DNA from: Roseovarius sp. | GTDB lineage: Bacteria > Pseudomonadota > Alphaproteobacteria > Rhodobacterales > Rhodobacteraceae | Direction: 5' to 3' | Length of the DNA stretch: 64,000 nt | NCBI RefSeq assembly: GCF_027019125.1 | Contig: NZ_JALUXE010000024.1 | Location: 98,590-162,589 of the forward strand | Part shown: piece after piece, positions 38,382 to 49,157 of the stretch | Layout: every line of letters begins with the position of its first letter | Numbering within the stretch: position 1 is the first letter of the stretch | The notes under the pieces: model-generated | The model's input: the letters and a program-made list of their open reading frames with translations, nothing else | Told to the model about the DNA's origin: nothing | Database searches by the model: none | Program-made: the position numbers and the translations under genes

Positions 38382-38621
38382 TCAGCGCCGTTCGCCGATC
38401 ATCTTCCACAGCCAGACAAGCAGCATCGCGCCCAGAACCGCACCGACAAGCCCGCCAAGAAAGCCGGTGATCATCAGCACCATGCGAATGACCACCGCCC
38501 CGATCAACGTGCCCGCTATCCCGATCAGGATGGTGGGTACCACGCCCATCTCGACCCGCATCAGCCGCGTCGCCAGAAAGCCCGCTGCAATCCCCACGAT
38601 CAAGAGCCCGACAATGCCCAT
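38382..38621 (-). CDS. GlsB/YeaQ/YmgE-type small membrane protein
   Basis: 79-aa Gly-rich TM protein MGIVGLLIVGIAAGFLATRLM. Confidence 0.65.
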   Translation of the reverse strand: MGIVGLLIVGIAAGFLATRLMRVEMGVVPTILIGIAGTLIGAVVIRMVLMITGFLGGLVGAVLGAMLLVWLWKMIGERR

Positions 38622-38624
38622 GCC

Positions 38625-38867
38625 TTACCTCCCCTTGCGCCAATGGGTCGGCACGATGATCAGCGCCCCCACCGAGGACAGGATCGCATCAATCCCCGGC
38701 GCGCCAAAGCGAATGCCGAACATGATCCGGACAAAGTAAAACAGAAATGCACCGCCGATGCAGATGATGATCGACGGCAAATAGCCGTTGCGGGTAAAGC
38801 CGGTTTTCTCGCTCGCATAGCCGACGATGCCCGCGATCACCACCGTGCCAAAGAGTTGCATGAACAT
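38625..38867 (-). CDS. Small membrane protein, GlsB/YeaQ-like
   Basis: 80 aa from internal ATG MFMQLFGTVVIAGIVGYASEKTG; paired with the preceding gene. Confidence 0.5.
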   Translation of the reverse strand: MFMQLFGTVVIAGIVGYASEKTGFTRNGYLPSIIICIGGAFLFYFVRIMFGIRFGAPGIDAILSSVGALIIVPTHWRKGR

Positions 38868-38871
38868 CGCG

Positions 38872-39780
38872 TCACCCCAGCTGCGTGCCACGCGGCAAGG
38901 GCATGCCGCGCAGAAACTCATCCACATCCTGCGCCGCGCGCCCGGCGCGTTGCAAGCGCAAAAGCCGCACCGCGCCAGTGCCGCATCCCACAGTCAGCGC
39001 CGCATCGAGCACGGCACCGGGCGCGCCCTGCCCCTCAGCCACAGCCGAGCGAAGCAGCTTGATCCGCTCGCCTCCGGCCTCGCACCACGCCCCCGGAAAG
39101 GGCGAAAGCCCCCGGATCAGCCGGTCCACCTCTGCGGCGGGGCGTGCCCAATCCACCCGCGCCTCGGATTTGTCGATCTTGGCGGCATAGGTCACGCCCG
39201 CCTCGGGTTGCGGCTCTGGCGTCAAGGCGTCGAGCCGCTCGAATGCCTCGACGATCAACCGCGCACCAAGGGCAGACAATCGGTCATGCAATTCCCCTGT
39301 GGTTTCCTGGGGGCCAATCGTCAGTGCCTCGCGCAGCAGAACCGGCCCGGTATCCAGCCCCGCCTCCATCTGCATGATGCACACGCCAGTCTCTGCATCC
39401 CCGGCCATGATGGCGCGATGAATGGGGGCGGCCCCCCGCCACCGGGGCAAGAGGCTGGCGTGGATATTCAGACAGCCACGCGCGGGCGCATCCAGCACCG
39501 CCTGCGGCAGAATGAGGCCATAGGCCACCACCACCGCCACATCGGCCTTGAGCGCTGCAAAATCCGCCTGCGCCACCTCATCTTTCAGACTGACCGGATG
39601 GCGCACCGGCAAGCCAAGCGCCTCGGCTCGCGCCTGGACCGGGCTGGGGCGGTCCTTTTTGCCACGCCCCGCAGGGCGCGGCGGCTGGCAGTAAACGGCT
39701 GCCACCTCATGCCCCGCTGTCACCAGCGCGTCGAGCACCGGCACCGAGAAATCGGGCGTTCCCATGAAGATCACTCGCAT
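38872..39780 (-). CDS. fmt: Methionyl-tRNA formyltransferase
   Basis: [44 protein letters not shown]. Confidence 0.97.
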   Translation of the reverse strand: MRVIFMGTPDFSVPVLDALVTAGHEVAAVYCQPPRPAGRGKKDRPSPVQARAEALGLPVRHPVSLKDEVAQADFAALKADVAVVVAYGLILPQAVLDAPARGCLNIHASLLPRWRGAAPIHRAIMAGDAETGVCIMQMEAGLDTGPVLLREALTIGPQETTGELHDRLSALGARLIVEAFERLDALTPEPQPEAGVTYAAKIDKSEARVDWARPAAEVDRLIRGLSPFPGAWCEAGGERIKLLRSAVAEGQGAPGAVLDAALTVGCGTGAVRLLRLQRAGRAAQDVDEFLRGMPLPRGTQLG

Positions 39781-39838
39781 GCCCGCGCCTTTCATTGTTC
39801 CCAAAATATTCAAATCCGACGCCGCCCGCGGCACCGCC

Positions 39839-40333
39839 TCAGCCGATCTTGCGCGCGCGCCGCAAGAGCATGTCGCGTTTGACCTTGCTGAGGTGATCGA
39901 AATACATCCGCCCCTGCAAATGGTCGATCTGATGCTGCACACTTGTGGCCCAGAGACCGACAAAATCGCGCTCTTCGACCTCTCCTGCCGCGTTCAGAAA
40001 CCGCACTGTCACGGCGCGCGGCCGCTCGATCACCGCAGAGACACCGGGCAAGCAGGGGCTCGCCTCGTCGTGAGGGCGCAATTGCACGCTGGAATGCAGA
40101 ATTTCGGGATTGGCCATGCGCACCGCCTGTCCCCGTGCCGTGCTGGCATCGACCACCGCGAGGGCCTGCATCTCGCCCAGTTGCGTGGCGGCAAGCCCCA
40201 CACCCGGCATCGCCTCCATGACCGCGATCATCTCGTCCCAGAGGGCGCGCGTTGCATCCGTGATCTCCGAGACTGGCGCGGCAGGCTGACGCAACCGTTT
40301 GTCAGGCCAGCGCAGACAGGGGCGCGGCACCAC
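39839..40333 (-). CDS. Peptide deformylase paralogue with altered active site
   Basis: GVGLAATQ retained, EGCLS replaced by SPCLPG, HExDH replaced by HQIDH. Confidence 0.85.
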   Translation of the reverse strand: MVPRPCLRWPDKRLRQPAAPVSEITDATRALWDEMIAVMEAMPGVGLAATQLGEMQALAVVDASTARGQAVRMANPEILHSSVQLRPHDEASPCLPGVSAVIERPRAVTVRFLNAAGEVEERDFVGLWATSVQHQIDHLQGRMYFDHLSKVKRDMLLRRARKIG

Positions 40334-40336
40334 CGC

Positions 40337-40855
40337 TTAGCCCCGCGCCAATTCGCGCTTGAGCTTTTGCATGCGCCGGGTGATGAGCTGGCGCTTCATC
40401 GCCCCCAGATAGTCGATGAAAAGCTTGCCATCGAGATGGTCGATCTCATGTTGCACACAGGTAGCCCAAAGACCGCCGAACCCTTCCTTGTGCTCCACAC
40501 CGTCAAGATCCAGCCACCGCACCTCGACCTCGGCTGGCCGCGTGACATCGGCGAACTGGTCGGGGATCGACAGGCAGCCTTCCTCATAGACGCTTTTCTC
40601 GTCGGAAAAGGCCGTGATTTCGGGGTTGAGCATCACGATGGGGCGCGGCGTGGCCCCTTCGTCCTTGACGCAATCCAGCACGATCAGCCGGTCCATAACC
40701 CCCACTTGCGGCGCGGCAAGGCCGATGCCCGGCGCGTCATACATGGTCTCGAGCATGTCCTGCGAGAGTTTGCGCAAGGCATCGGACACGTCCTTTACGG
40801 GCGTGCAGACCTTTCTCAGGCGCGGGTCGGGGTGGATCAGAATAGGCCGCTTCAT
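40337..40855 (-). CDS. def: Peptide deformylase
   Basis: GIGLAAPQ, EEGCLSIPD, QHEIDHLDG all intact. Confidence 0.97.
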   Translation of the reverse strand: MKRPILIHPDPRLRKVCTPVKDVSDALRKLSQDMLETMYDAPGIGLAAPQVGVMDRLIVLDCVKDEGATPRPIVMLNPEITAFSDEKSVYEEGCLSIPDQFADVTRPAEVEVRWLDLDGVEHKEGFGGLWATCVQHEIDHLDGKLFIDYLGAMKRQLITRRMQKLKRELARG

Positions 40856-40953
40856 GGCGGCTATTTAGGCGATGACCGGGGCTTCTGCAACGCCCCTTGC
40901 GCTTGGGCTGTGATCGTTTAGCCTGCGCCGCGATCACCACCCCGGAGAACCCC

Positions 40954-42126
40954 ATGAATTTTGACGAGATCATCGACCGCCGCAATACGTTCAGCTCCAA
41001 ATGGGACAACATGGAAGCATATGGCGGCGTTTCCCCTGACGTGGGCATCCCGATGTGGGTCGCGGATATGGACTTCCGGGCCGCGGATGTGTTGCAGGAC
41101 GCCATGCGCAACCTGCTCGAGCGCGCCAATTACGGCTATTTCACCGGCGAGAACGAGATGAAGGAAGCCACCGCATGGTGGATGAAAGAGCGCCATGGCT
41201 GGACCGTCGATCCCGACCATATGAGCAGCACCGCCGGACTGGGTCATGCCATCGCCCTGATCCTTGAAACCTATACAAATCCCGGTGACGAGGTGATCAT
41301 ATTCTCGCCCGTCTACCACGAATTCGCCTACAAGATTAAACTGAACAAGCGTGTGGTGCACGAGGCTCCGCTTGTGATCCGCGACGGCGTCTATCACATG
41401 GATATGGACGCGCTCGAAGCGGGCTTGACCGGCAAAGAGCGGATGATGCTCATATCCTCGCCGCACAACCCCGCAGGCCGGATCTGGACACCGGAGGAAC
41501 TGCGCCAGTTGGCCGAATTCTGCCGCTGCCACGATCTCTTCATGGTCTGCGACGAAATCCACCATGACCTCGTCTACCCCGGCCAGAGCTTCACCAGCTT
41601 TCTCAACGCGGCGCCCGACGCTGCGGGGTATTCCTTTATCCTTACGGCAGCGTCGAAAACCTTCAACACCGCTGGGGCCCGGCTTGGGACAGTCACCATC
41701 CCCAACGATCACCTGCGCCAACGGTTCCGCCAAGCGCTTTTGGAACATCAGACACAGCCCAACCTTCTCGGTGTCGAATTGACGCGGGCGGCCTATTCGC
41801 CGGGGGGCGCTGAATGGGTGGACGCGCTTGTCAGCTACATTGACCGCAATCACCGGCTGTTTCTCGACGGGATCGGCCAAATTCCGGCGCTGAAGGCGAT
41901 GCCCATGCAATCGACCTATCTTGCATGGGTCAACTTTGCAGATACGGGCATGGAGATGTCCGAAGTGTTGCGCCGAATCCATGAAGATGCGCGCGTTGTT
42001 CCCTCGATCGGGACCGGGTTCGGCATCGGTGGCGAGAGCTTCCTTCGGTTCAACATAGGCACACCGCGCGCCCGTGTTGCCGAGGCGGTCGAGCGGCTGC
42101 AAACCGCGTTTGCCGATCTTCAATGA
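40954..42126 (+). CDS. MalY/PatB-type PLP aminotransferase / C-S lyase
   Basis: MWVADMDFRAADVL, SSPHNPAGRIWT, TAASKTFNTAG. Confidence 0.9.
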   Translation: MNFDEIIDRRNTFSSKWDNMEAYGGVSPDVGIPMWVADMDFRAADVLQDAMRNLLERANYGYFTGENEMKEATAWWMKERHGWTVDPDHMSSTAGLGHAIALILETYTNPGDEVIIFSPVYHEFAYKIKLNKRVVHEAPLVIRDGVYHMDMDALEAGLTGKERMMLISSPHNPAGRIWTPEELRQLAEFCRCHDLFMVCDEIHHDLVYPGQSFTSFLNAAPDAAGYSFILTAASKTFNTAGARLGTVTIPNDHLRQRFRQALLEHQTQPNLLGVELTRAAYSPGGAEWVDALVSYIDRNHRLFLDGIGQIPALKAMPMQSTYLAWVNFADTGMEMSEVLRRIHEDARVVPSIGTGFGIGGESFLRFNIGTPRARVAEAVERLQTAFADLQ

Positions 42127-42148
42127 CGTGCGCCGGGGCAAAGCGGGC

Positions 42149-43162
42149 ATGACGCGGGTCTTCATCACCGGCACGGCCGGGTTCATCGGCTATCATCTGG
42201 CCGACCTGTTGCTGGATGAGGGCATGGTGGTGCATGGTCTCGACGGCATGACCGATTATTACGACGTCAGCCTGAAACAGCGCCGCCACCAGATGCTCCT
42301 GCAAAAGCCGGGGTTCACCGCGACTGAGGCCATGCTCGAGGATCAGGCGGCGGTGGATGCCGCCATCGACGCCTGCGCACCCGACATCATCGTGCATCTC
42401 GCGGCACAGGCGGGCGTGCGCTACAGCCTCGAGAATCCCCGCGCCTATATCGACGCCAATATCGTCGGCACCTTCACCGTGATGGAGGCGGCCAAGCGGC
42501 ATGCGGTTCGCCATCTGCTCATGGCCTCCACCTCCTCTGTTTACGGTGCAAACACAGAGATGCCCTATGCCGAGACGATGAAGGCCGACAGCCCGATGAC
42601 GATCTACGCCGCCACCAAGAAGGCGACCGAGGCAATGGGCCATGCCCATGCCCATCTGTGGAACCTGCCCACCACGATGTTTCGGTTCTTTACCGTCTAT
42701 GGCCCCTGGGGCCGCCCCGACATGGCCTATTTCAAATTTGTCGAGGCGATTCTGGCAGGCCGCCCGATCGACATCTACAATCACGGCGAGATGTATCGCG
42801 ACTTTACCTATGTGGGCGACCTGGTGCGCGGCATCCGCCTGTTGATGGACGCGCCCCCCGTGCGGCCCGATAGCCCCGAAAGCATCGCGCCCGGTGACAG
42901 CCTCTCACCCGTTGCCCCCTACCGGGTCGTCAACATCGGCAATTCCGACAAGGTGCGGCTTCTGGATTTCGTGGCCGCCATCGAAGAGGCGCTGGAACGC
43001 CCCGCCATCCGCAACATGATGGAGATGCAAAAAGGCGATGTGCCCGCCACCTGGGCGGACGCCCGCCTGCTCGAAAGATTGACCGGATACCGCCCGCAAA
43101 CCAGCGTGCGCGACGGGATTGCCCAATTCGTGCGCTGGTATCGCGCCTATTATCAGGTCTGA
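42149..43162 (+). CDS. NAD-dependent epimerase, UDP-glucuronate epimerase-like
   Basis: FITGTAGFIGYHLAD, SSVYGANTEMPYAE, YAATKKATE. Confidence 0.88.
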   Translation: MTRVFITGTAGFIGYHLADLLLDEGMVVHGLDGMTDYYDVSLKQRRHQMLLQKPGFTATEAMLEDQAAVDAAIDACAPDIIVHLAAQAGVRYSLENPRAYIDANIVGTFTVMEAAKRHAVRHLLMASTSSVYGANTEMPYAETMKADSPMTIYAATKKATEAMGHAHAHLWNLPTTMFRFFTVYGPWGRPDMAYFKFVEAILAGRPIDIYNHGEMYRDFTYVGDLVRGIRLLMDAPPVRPDSPESIAPGDSLSPVAPYRVVNIGNSDKVRLLDFVAAIEEALERPAIRNMMEMQKGDVPATWADARLLERLTGYRPQTSVRDGIAQFVRWYRAYYQV

Positions 43163-43272
43163 GCGGGAATGTGATGCCAGAGGGCCGCAACAGCCATGGC
43201 GTCGGGCGACGTGCGCTGATAGCTTGCGGCTGAACCCAAGACACCCGCCGCAATGACGGAGGCAGCCCGCCC

Positions 43273-44316
43273 ATGAGCAAGACCGGCAAACCGATCAATC
43301 TGGCGCTTCAGGGCGGCGGCGCGCATGGGGCCTTTAGCTGGGGCGTGCTGGATTACCTGCTCGAGGATGGTCGCCTGCGTATTGCCGGGGTGTCTGGCAC
43401 TTCGGCCGGGGCAATGAACGCCGTGGCCTTGGCCGATGGCATGACCCGCGCCGGGGCCGACGGCGCTCGCGCGGCTCTGGACAACTTTTGGCGCGGCATG
43501 AGCGGCAGCGTCAAACACTCGCCCATGCAGCGCACGCCACTGGACCGGCTGACTGGCAACTGGGGGCTGGAGAACAACCCCTTTTACCATTTCATGAACG
43601 CGCTTACGGGCGTCGCCTCGCCCTATCAACTCAACCCGATGAACATCAATCCCCTGCGCGATCTGGTGGAAGAGAGCATTGATTTCGACATGGTGCGCAA
43701 ATGCACGGCGTTCGAGCTCTTTGTCTCGGCCACCAATGTCGAGACGGGCCGGGTCAAGGTCTTTGCCCGTGAGGAACTGACAGCGGATATGGTGATGGCC
43801 TCGGCCTGTCTGCCTCAGCTCTATCAAGCGGTCGAGATCGACGGGGTGCCCTATTGGGATGGTGGTTATATGGGCAACCCTGCGCTCTTCCCTCTTTATG
43901 GCAAGACCGGCACCGACGACATCGTGGTCATCCAGATCAACCCGATCGAGCGCAAGGGCGCGCCGCGCTCGGCGCAGGACATCCAGAACAGGATGAACGA
44001 GATCAGCTTCAACGCCAGCCTGCTCAAGGAATTGCGCGCGATTGATTTCGTTGACCGGCTGATTTCACAGGGCAAGCTTTCGACCGATCACTATCGTCCG
44101 GTCAAGGTTCATCTGATCGAGAACGAAGCCGCGCTGAAACCTATGGGGGCGTCGTCCAAGATGAATGTCGAGTGGGCCTTTCTCACCCGGCTGCGCGACA
44201 TCGGGCGCGACACGGCAGCGGCTTGGCTTGACGCCAATTACGACCGCATCGGCAAAGAAAGCACAGTTGACCTACGTGCGATGTTTCAAGGGATCGGGGC
44301 CGAACATCAGGGCTGA
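43273..44316 (+). CDS. Patatin-like phospholipase
   Basis: LALQGGGAHGAFSWGVLDYLLED, GVSGTSAGAM, DGGYMGNPAL. Confidence 0.93.
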   Translation: MSKTGKPINLALQGGGAHGAFSWGVLDYLLEDGRLRIAGVSGTSAGAMNAVALADGMTRAGADGARAALDNFWRGMSGSVKHSPMQRTPLDRLTGNWGLENNPFYHFMNALTGVASPYQLNPMNINPLRDLVEESIDFDMVRKCTAFELFVSATNVETGRVKVFAREELTADMVMASACLPQLYQAVEIDGVPYWDGGYMGNPALFPLYGKTGTDDIVVIQINPIERKGAPRSAQDIQNRMNEISFNASLLKELRAIDFVDRLISQGKLSTDHYRPVKVHLIENEAALKPMGASSKMNVEWAFLTRLRDIGRDTAAAWLDANYDRIGKESTVDLRAMFQGIGAEHQG

Positions 44317-44335
44317 GGGGGGATCGCACGCTGTC

Positions 44336-45112
44336 TCAGCAGAACCGCGTCAGCCATCCCAAACTTGCCTCTGTGCCCGCCTCTCCGGGCCGGTATTCCG
44401 CCCCGAATGGCCGCTGCCAGCCGAGCGCCGCAAACTGCGGCAAGAGCCAGCGATAATCCACCTCGCCCTGGTCCGGCGCGCCGCGATCCGGCACGCCCGC
44501 GAATTGCACATGGCCGATGATGGGCTGATAGCGGGCGAAGCGGCGCAGCAGATCGCCCTCCATGATCTGCAGATGATAGCAGTCGAACATCATCCGCAAA
44601 TTGTCCCGCCTGAGCGCCGCAATGACAGAGGCCGCATGGGCCGTTGACGACAGGTGATACGCGGGCACATCACGGGTATTGATCGGCTCGATCAGGATCG
44701 TCAGCCCCAAGGGCGCGGCCAGATCACAGGCATAGAGCAGATTGGCGCGAAATGCCGCCTCCGCCTCTGGCCCGCCATCGGTGCATCCTGCCATGACATG
44801 CACCGCGCCTGCACCAATGGCCTGCGCATAGTCCACCGCCTGCCGGATTGCCGCGCGCGCCTCTTCTTCGCGGCCCGGCAGGGCAGCCAGCCCGAAATCG
44901 CCCGCCCCCCTGTCGCCCGGCCAGGTGTTCAGCCCCAGCATCGGCAGGCCGGTTTCCTCGAGTGCGGCACGCACCTCGGGCGCGGCGAACTCATAGGGGA
45001 AATGGCACTCCACCGCCGCGAAACCTGTCCGCGCTGCCGCGCGAACGGCATCGGGCAAGGGCAGGTCGGCAAAGAGGAAGCCAAGATTGGCAGAAAAGCG
45101 CATCAGTCCCAA
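44336..45112 (-). CDS. otnI: Hydroxypyruvate isomerase family (OtnI-like)
   Basis: FSANLGFLFADLPL, VECHFPYEF, ILIEPINTRDVPAYHLS. Confidence 0.85.
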   Translation of the reverse strand: MGLMRFSANLGFLFADLPLPDAVRAAARTGFAAVECHFPYEFAAPEVRAALEETGLPMLGLNTWPGDRGAGDFGLAALPGREEEARAAIRQAVDYAQAIGAGAVHVMAGCTDGGPEAEAAFRANLLYACDLAAPLGLTILIEPINTRDVPAYHLSSTAHAASVIAALRRDNLRMMFDCYHLQIMEGDLLRRFARYQPIIGHVQFAGVPDRGAPDQGEVDYRWLLPQFAALGWQRPFGAEYRPGEAGTEASLGWLTRFC

Positions 45113-45747
45113 TCCACCTCGAACTTGCGCACCACCCGCGCAATCTGCCCCGCATCCAAAGGCCGCGCCCCGGTGCCGCGCAAGATCAGCGCCAGCTTCG
45201 CGGTCTCTTCCAGTTCTTCCATCGCGAAAACAGCCGCCTCCAGATCCTTGCCCGCGACCACGGGGCCGTGATGGGCAAGCAACACCGAGGACCGCCGCCC
45301 CGCCAGCCCCCGGATCGCCTCGGCCATCGCCGCGTCACCGGGCACATAGAAAGGCAAGAGCGCCACCTTGCCGACCCGCATCACCGCATAGGCGGTGAGC
45401 GGCGGCACCGCGTTGTCAGGATCGGTATCGGGCAGAATCGAGAGGGCAACGGAATGGGTGGAATGCAGATGCACGACCGCCCCCGCGCTCTGCCGCGTCT
45501 CGTAAAACGCGGCATGCAGCGGCATTTCCTTGGTCGGGGGATCACCCGAAATCAGCCGCCCACCCGCATCAAACCGGCTGAGCCGCGCGGGATCAAGCCG
45601 CCCCATGCTGACGCCGGTCGGCGTGACCAACATCCCGCCATCCTCGGTCCGAACGGAAATATTGCCAGACGCTCCACCGGTCAGCCCCCGGTCGAACATC
45701 GACTTGGCCCAAAAGCACAGATCCTCACGCAGACGGCTTTCACTCAT
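45103..45747 (-). CDS. otnC: Class II aldolase, OtnC-like 3-oxo-tetronate 4-phosphate decarboxylase
   Basis: LTGGASGNISVRTEDGGMLVTPTGVSMG, VVHLHSTHSVALS; start chosen at MSESRLRED. Confidence 0.85.
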   Translation of the reverse strand: MSESRLREDLCFWAKSMFDRGLTGGASGNISVRTEDGGMLVTPTGVSMGRLDPARLSRFDAGGRLISGDPPTKEMPLHAAFYETRQSAGAVVHLHSTHSVALSILPDTDPDNAVPPLTAYAVMRVGKVALLPFYVPGDAAMAEAIRGLAGRRSSVLLAHHGPVVAGKDLEAAVFAMEELEETAKLALILRGTGARPLDAGQIARVVRKFEVDWD

Positions 45748-46984
45748 CGGACTGCTCCATCCTCTGCGCGGCTTCGACAAAGAAATCCGGCCCCCCGAAA
45801 TTCCCCGATTTGAGGGCCACAACAAGATCATCGCCCGCGCGCATCACCGGCACGCCGGGCGCAATCTCTGGCCCGATCTCAAGCTGTGTCAGGCCCAGCC
45901 CCTCGACCACCGCGCCCGAGGTCTCACCACCCGCGCTGATCAGCCGCGTGACACCGCGCGCAACCAGCGCCCGCGCCAGTTTCGCAAAGAGCGTCTCGAT
46001 CGCTGCCGCGACCGCCCCGGCCCCGAACTGCGCCTGATCCTGCGCCACGCGGGCGGGCTCAGCCGAGGAATAGATCATCGGAATCCCGACCTGCGCCAAG
46101 GCCCACTCCGCCAGATCCTCTGGTGCAACCCGGCCCGCCATAACGTCAGCCGCTGAGATTTCCCGCGCTGGATGCGAGGCCGCATGCCGCGCCACCTGTC
46201 CACGCGTGGCAACCGAGCAAGACCCCGAGAGAACCACCGCCGGGCCAGACTGTCCATGCCACGCGCCACCATGCCCCGCCAATTCCCCGCGGACCCGGAA
46301 ATTTTCGGGCAGGCCCATGGCAATCCCGGATCCACCGGTGATCAGGGGCAAATCCGCCGCGGCATGACCCAAGGCCACCAGATCCGCGTCGTTGATCGCA
46401 TCCGCGACGATCAAGCGATGCTCTTGCGCCGCCAGAGCCGCCCGGATCGCCCCCGGCCCTTGCCGCACGACCTCTGCGCCCAGATGACCAACCGGCCCCG
46501 CCACCTGCAACGCCAGCCAGCGGCGAATATCCGGATCGGTCATCGGGGTCAGCGGATGATGCTGCATCCCGCTCTCGCTCAAGAGCCGGTCATTCACAAA
46601 TAGATGCCCCTGATAGACCGTCCGCCCCGCGCCCGGAAAGGCCGGGCAAACGATCACCTGCCGCGCGTCCAAGGCATCGGCCAAGGCCTCGGCCACCGGG
46701 CCGATATTGCCCTCGGGCGTTGAATCAAACGTAGAGCAATATTTGAACAGGAACTGCCGGCACCCCTGCGCGCGCAACCAGTCGAGCGCCGCCAGCGATT
46801 GCGCCACCGCCTCGGCCACCGGGATCGACCGGGACTTGAGTGCGACGACACCCGCCTCCACACCCGCCTCGGCGGGCGCTTTGGGCACACCCACATATTG
46901 CACCGATCGCATGCCCGCCTTGGTCAGCGTATTGGCCAGATCGCTCGACCCGGTGAAATCATCGCCGATACAGCCCAAGAGCAT
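45740..46984 (-). CDS. otnK: Four-carbon acid sugar kinase, OtnK-like
   Basis: LGCIGDDFTGSSDLANTL, KYCSTFDSTPEGNIGP, SAGGETSGAVVEGL. Confidence 0.92.
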   Translation of the reverse strand: MLLGCIGDDFTGSSDLANTLTKAGMRSVQYVGVPKAPAEAGVEAGVVALKSRSIPVAEAVAQSLAALDWLRAQGCRQFLFKYCSTFDSTPEGNIGPVAEALADALDARQVIVCPAFPGAGRTVYQGHLFVNDRLLSESGMQHHPLTPMTDPDIRRWLALQVAGPVGHLGAEVVRQGPGAIRAALAAQEHRLIVADAINDADLVALGHAAADLPLITGGSGIAMGLPENFRVRGELAGHGGAWHGQSGPAVVLSGSCSVATRGQVARHAASHPAREISAADVMAGRVAPEDLAEWALAQVGIPMIYSSAEPARVAQDQAQFGAGAVAAAIETLFAKLARALVARGVTRLISAGGETSGAVVEGLGLTQLEIGPEIAPGVPVMRAGDDLVVALKSGNFGGPDFFVEAAQRMEQSDE

Positions 46985-47874
46985 CAGTCGTCCCCCGGCA
47001 ATCGCAAACCTGCGCGCGCGGCGATATGTTTGGTGATGGCCGCGTCATCGGCGCGTCCCAACCCCGCCGCAGAGGCCGCGCGATACTCGGTCAGCGCCGC
47101 CTCGACCAGCGGCAGGGACAGGGCCGCGCGCGCCGCAATATCGCTGACGATGCCCAGGTCCTTGGGCCAGATGTCTATGGCCGAACGCGGGGCATAATCC
47201 GCCTCGATCACATGCGGCGCGCGGTTCTCGAACATCCATGAATTGCCCGCCGACACCTTGATCACCTCCAACACACGGGCCAGATCAAGCCCTTGAGAGG
47301 TGGCAAAACACAGCGCCTCGCCCATTGCGGCGATATGCACACCTGCCAGCAACTGATTGACCGCCTTCATCGCCGATCCCGGCCCGGCGCAATCGCCCAA
47401 GCGGTGCACCGTTTCTGCCAGTGCCGCCAGCACCGCCTCGGCGCGCACGAATGCCTCGGCCCGGCCCGATGCCATCACCGAAAGCCGCCCCTCCGCCGCC
47501 TTGACAGCCCCGCCTGAAATGGGCGCATCGAGATAGAGCAGTCCGCGGCGGGCTGCCTCTTCCTCCATTTCGCGGGCAAATTCCGGCGCGACCGTGGCAC
47601 AGCCCAGGATGACACCACCCGTCTGCACCCCCTCTGCCCAACCTTGCGCCCCAAAGAGCGCATTGCGCGTCTGTTCGGCATTGAGCACGACACAGACCAG
47701 CACCCCCGCCTTGGGCGATGCCCGGTCCAGCGCACGTCCCCCCGCCGCAACAAGCAACTCCCGACGCCCCGCGTCCGGATCATGGCCGTATGTCTCGAAC
47801 CCGGCCCGCAGGGCGGATTGCGCCATGCCAAGGCCCATCGACCCCAGCCCCACGAAATGCACGATCTCTGTCAT
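46984..47874 (-). CDS. ltnD: NAD-dependent 3-hydroxyacid dehydrogenase, L-threonate dehydrogenase-like
   Basis: FVGLGSMGLGMAQSALRAGF, YLDAPISGGAVKAAEG, PGSAMKAVNQLLAGVH. Confidence 0.8.
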   Translation of the reverse strand: MTEIVHFVGLGSMGLGMAQSALRAGFETYGHDPDAGRRELLVAAGGRALDRASPKAGVLVCVVLNAEQTRNALFGAQGWAEGVQTGGVILGCATVAPEFAREMEEEAARRGLLYLDAPISGGAVKAAEGRLSVMASGRAEAFVRAEAVLAALAETVHRLGDCAGPGSAMKAVNQLLAGVHIAAMGEALCFATSQGLDLARVLEVIKVSAGNSWMFENRAPHVIEADYAPRSAIDIWPKDLGIVSDIAARAALSLPLVEAALTEYRAASAAGLGRADDAAITKHIAARAGLRLPGDD

Positions 47875-49157
47875 TGTCCCACCGAAAGAATGATCTGCAT
47901 CGGCCAGAGCGTGATCGCCGGAATATAGGTGATCAGCATGAGCGCCCCGAACACGGTCAGCACGAACCAGAAAAGATGCGGGATGACCTTCTCAATCGAA
48001 AGATTGGCCACCGCGCAGGCCGCAAAGAGGTTGACGCCCAGCGGTGGCGTGATCATCCCCAGCGCCAGATTGACCACGAGGATCAGCCCGAAATGCACCG
48101 GATCAACCCCGTAGGAGACCGCAATCGGCGCCAATATCGGTGCCAGAACAAGGATCGCCGCCGAGGTTTCGATGAACATGCCCACGACCAGCAGCATCAG
48201 GTTCACGACCAGGAGAAACGCAAAGCGGCTCTCGAAAATGTCCTTGAACCAAGCCGCGATCTCATTGGGCAGACCCGAGCGCGTGATCAGGAACGAGAAA
48301 AGCGCCGCTGCCGCAATGATGAGCATGATCGCTGCCGTCGCCAGCACCGTCTTTTTCAGGATTACGGGCAGGTCCGCAAAGCGCAGTTCCCGGTAGAACA
48401 CCATGCCCACGACCACGGCTGCGGCCACGGCAGCGGCGCTCGCCTCGGTCGGCGTGAAGACGCCCGAATAGATGCCGCCCAGGATCACCACCGGGACGAT
48501 CAACGCAGGCAAGGCGGACCAGAGCGCCGGGCCCACCCGTGGCCGGTCGCGCCCATCCTCTAGCCCGATGCCCCGCACCCGGCAAAGGATCAGCACCAGC
48601 GCCATCAGCGACCCCGCCACCAAGAATCCCGGCCCGATACCCGCAAGGAACAACTGGCCAATCGATGTATCCGTAGAGACACCGTAGAGGATCAGCGGTA
48701 TCGACGGCGGAATCAGCACGCCCAATTCGGCAGAGCTTGCCTGAACCGAGGCCGCCATGGGCGCCGGATAGCCATGTTTCACCATCGCCGGAATGAGGAT
48801 CGCGCCAATCGCAAAGGTCGTGGCCACCGACGAGCCAGAGACCGAGGCGAACATCATGCAGGTCAGCACGCAGGAGGCGGCCAACCCGCCCTGGATGCCA
48901 CCGACAATGGATTTTGCGAGTTCGACCAAACGATGCGAAATGCCGCCCGCAGACATCAGGTTGCCCGCCAGAATGAAGAGCGGAATTGCCATGAGCGGAA
49001 AACTATCGATGCCCGTAAACATGCGCTGCGCCACCAGCAGCAACGGCAGGCGCCCATTGGCCTCTATCCCGATCACCGAGGCAAGGCCAATCGCCACCGC
49101 AATCGGCACGCCAGCCAAAAAGAAGATCGCAAGGGATAGCGCCAGTGCCGCGTTCAT
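47871..49157 (-). CDS. TRAP transporter large permease (DctM type)
   Basis: Many TM segments; FPLMAIPLFILAGNLMSAGGIS, IPPSIPLILYG, TPPLGVNLFAAC. Confidence 0.93.
   Translation of the reverse strand: MNAALALSLAIFFLAGVPIAVAIGLASVIGIEANGRLPLLLVAQRMFTGIDSFPLMAIPLFILAGNLMSAGGISHRLVELAKSIVGGIQGGLAASCVLTCMMFASVSGSSVATTFAIGAILIPAMVKHGYPAPMAASVQASSAELGVLIPPSIPLILYGVSTDTSIGQLFLAGIGPGFLVAGSLMALVLILCRVRGIGLEDGRDRPRVGPALWSALPALIVPVVILGGIYSGVFTPTEASAAAVAAAVVVGMVFYRELRFADLPVILKKTVLATAAIMLIIAAAALFSFLITRSGLPNEIAAWFKDIFESRFAFLLVVNLMLLVVGMFIETSAAILVLAPILAPIAVSYGVDPVHFGLILVVNLALGMITPPLGVNLFAACAVANLSIEKVIPHLFWFVLTVFGALMLITYIPAITLWPMQIILSVGQ

Noticed and set aside
40918-42186. 422-aa minus-strand ORF antisense to the aminotransferase
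   Set aside because: Sense strand encodes a clear PLP enzyme; antisense product has no recognisable family features.
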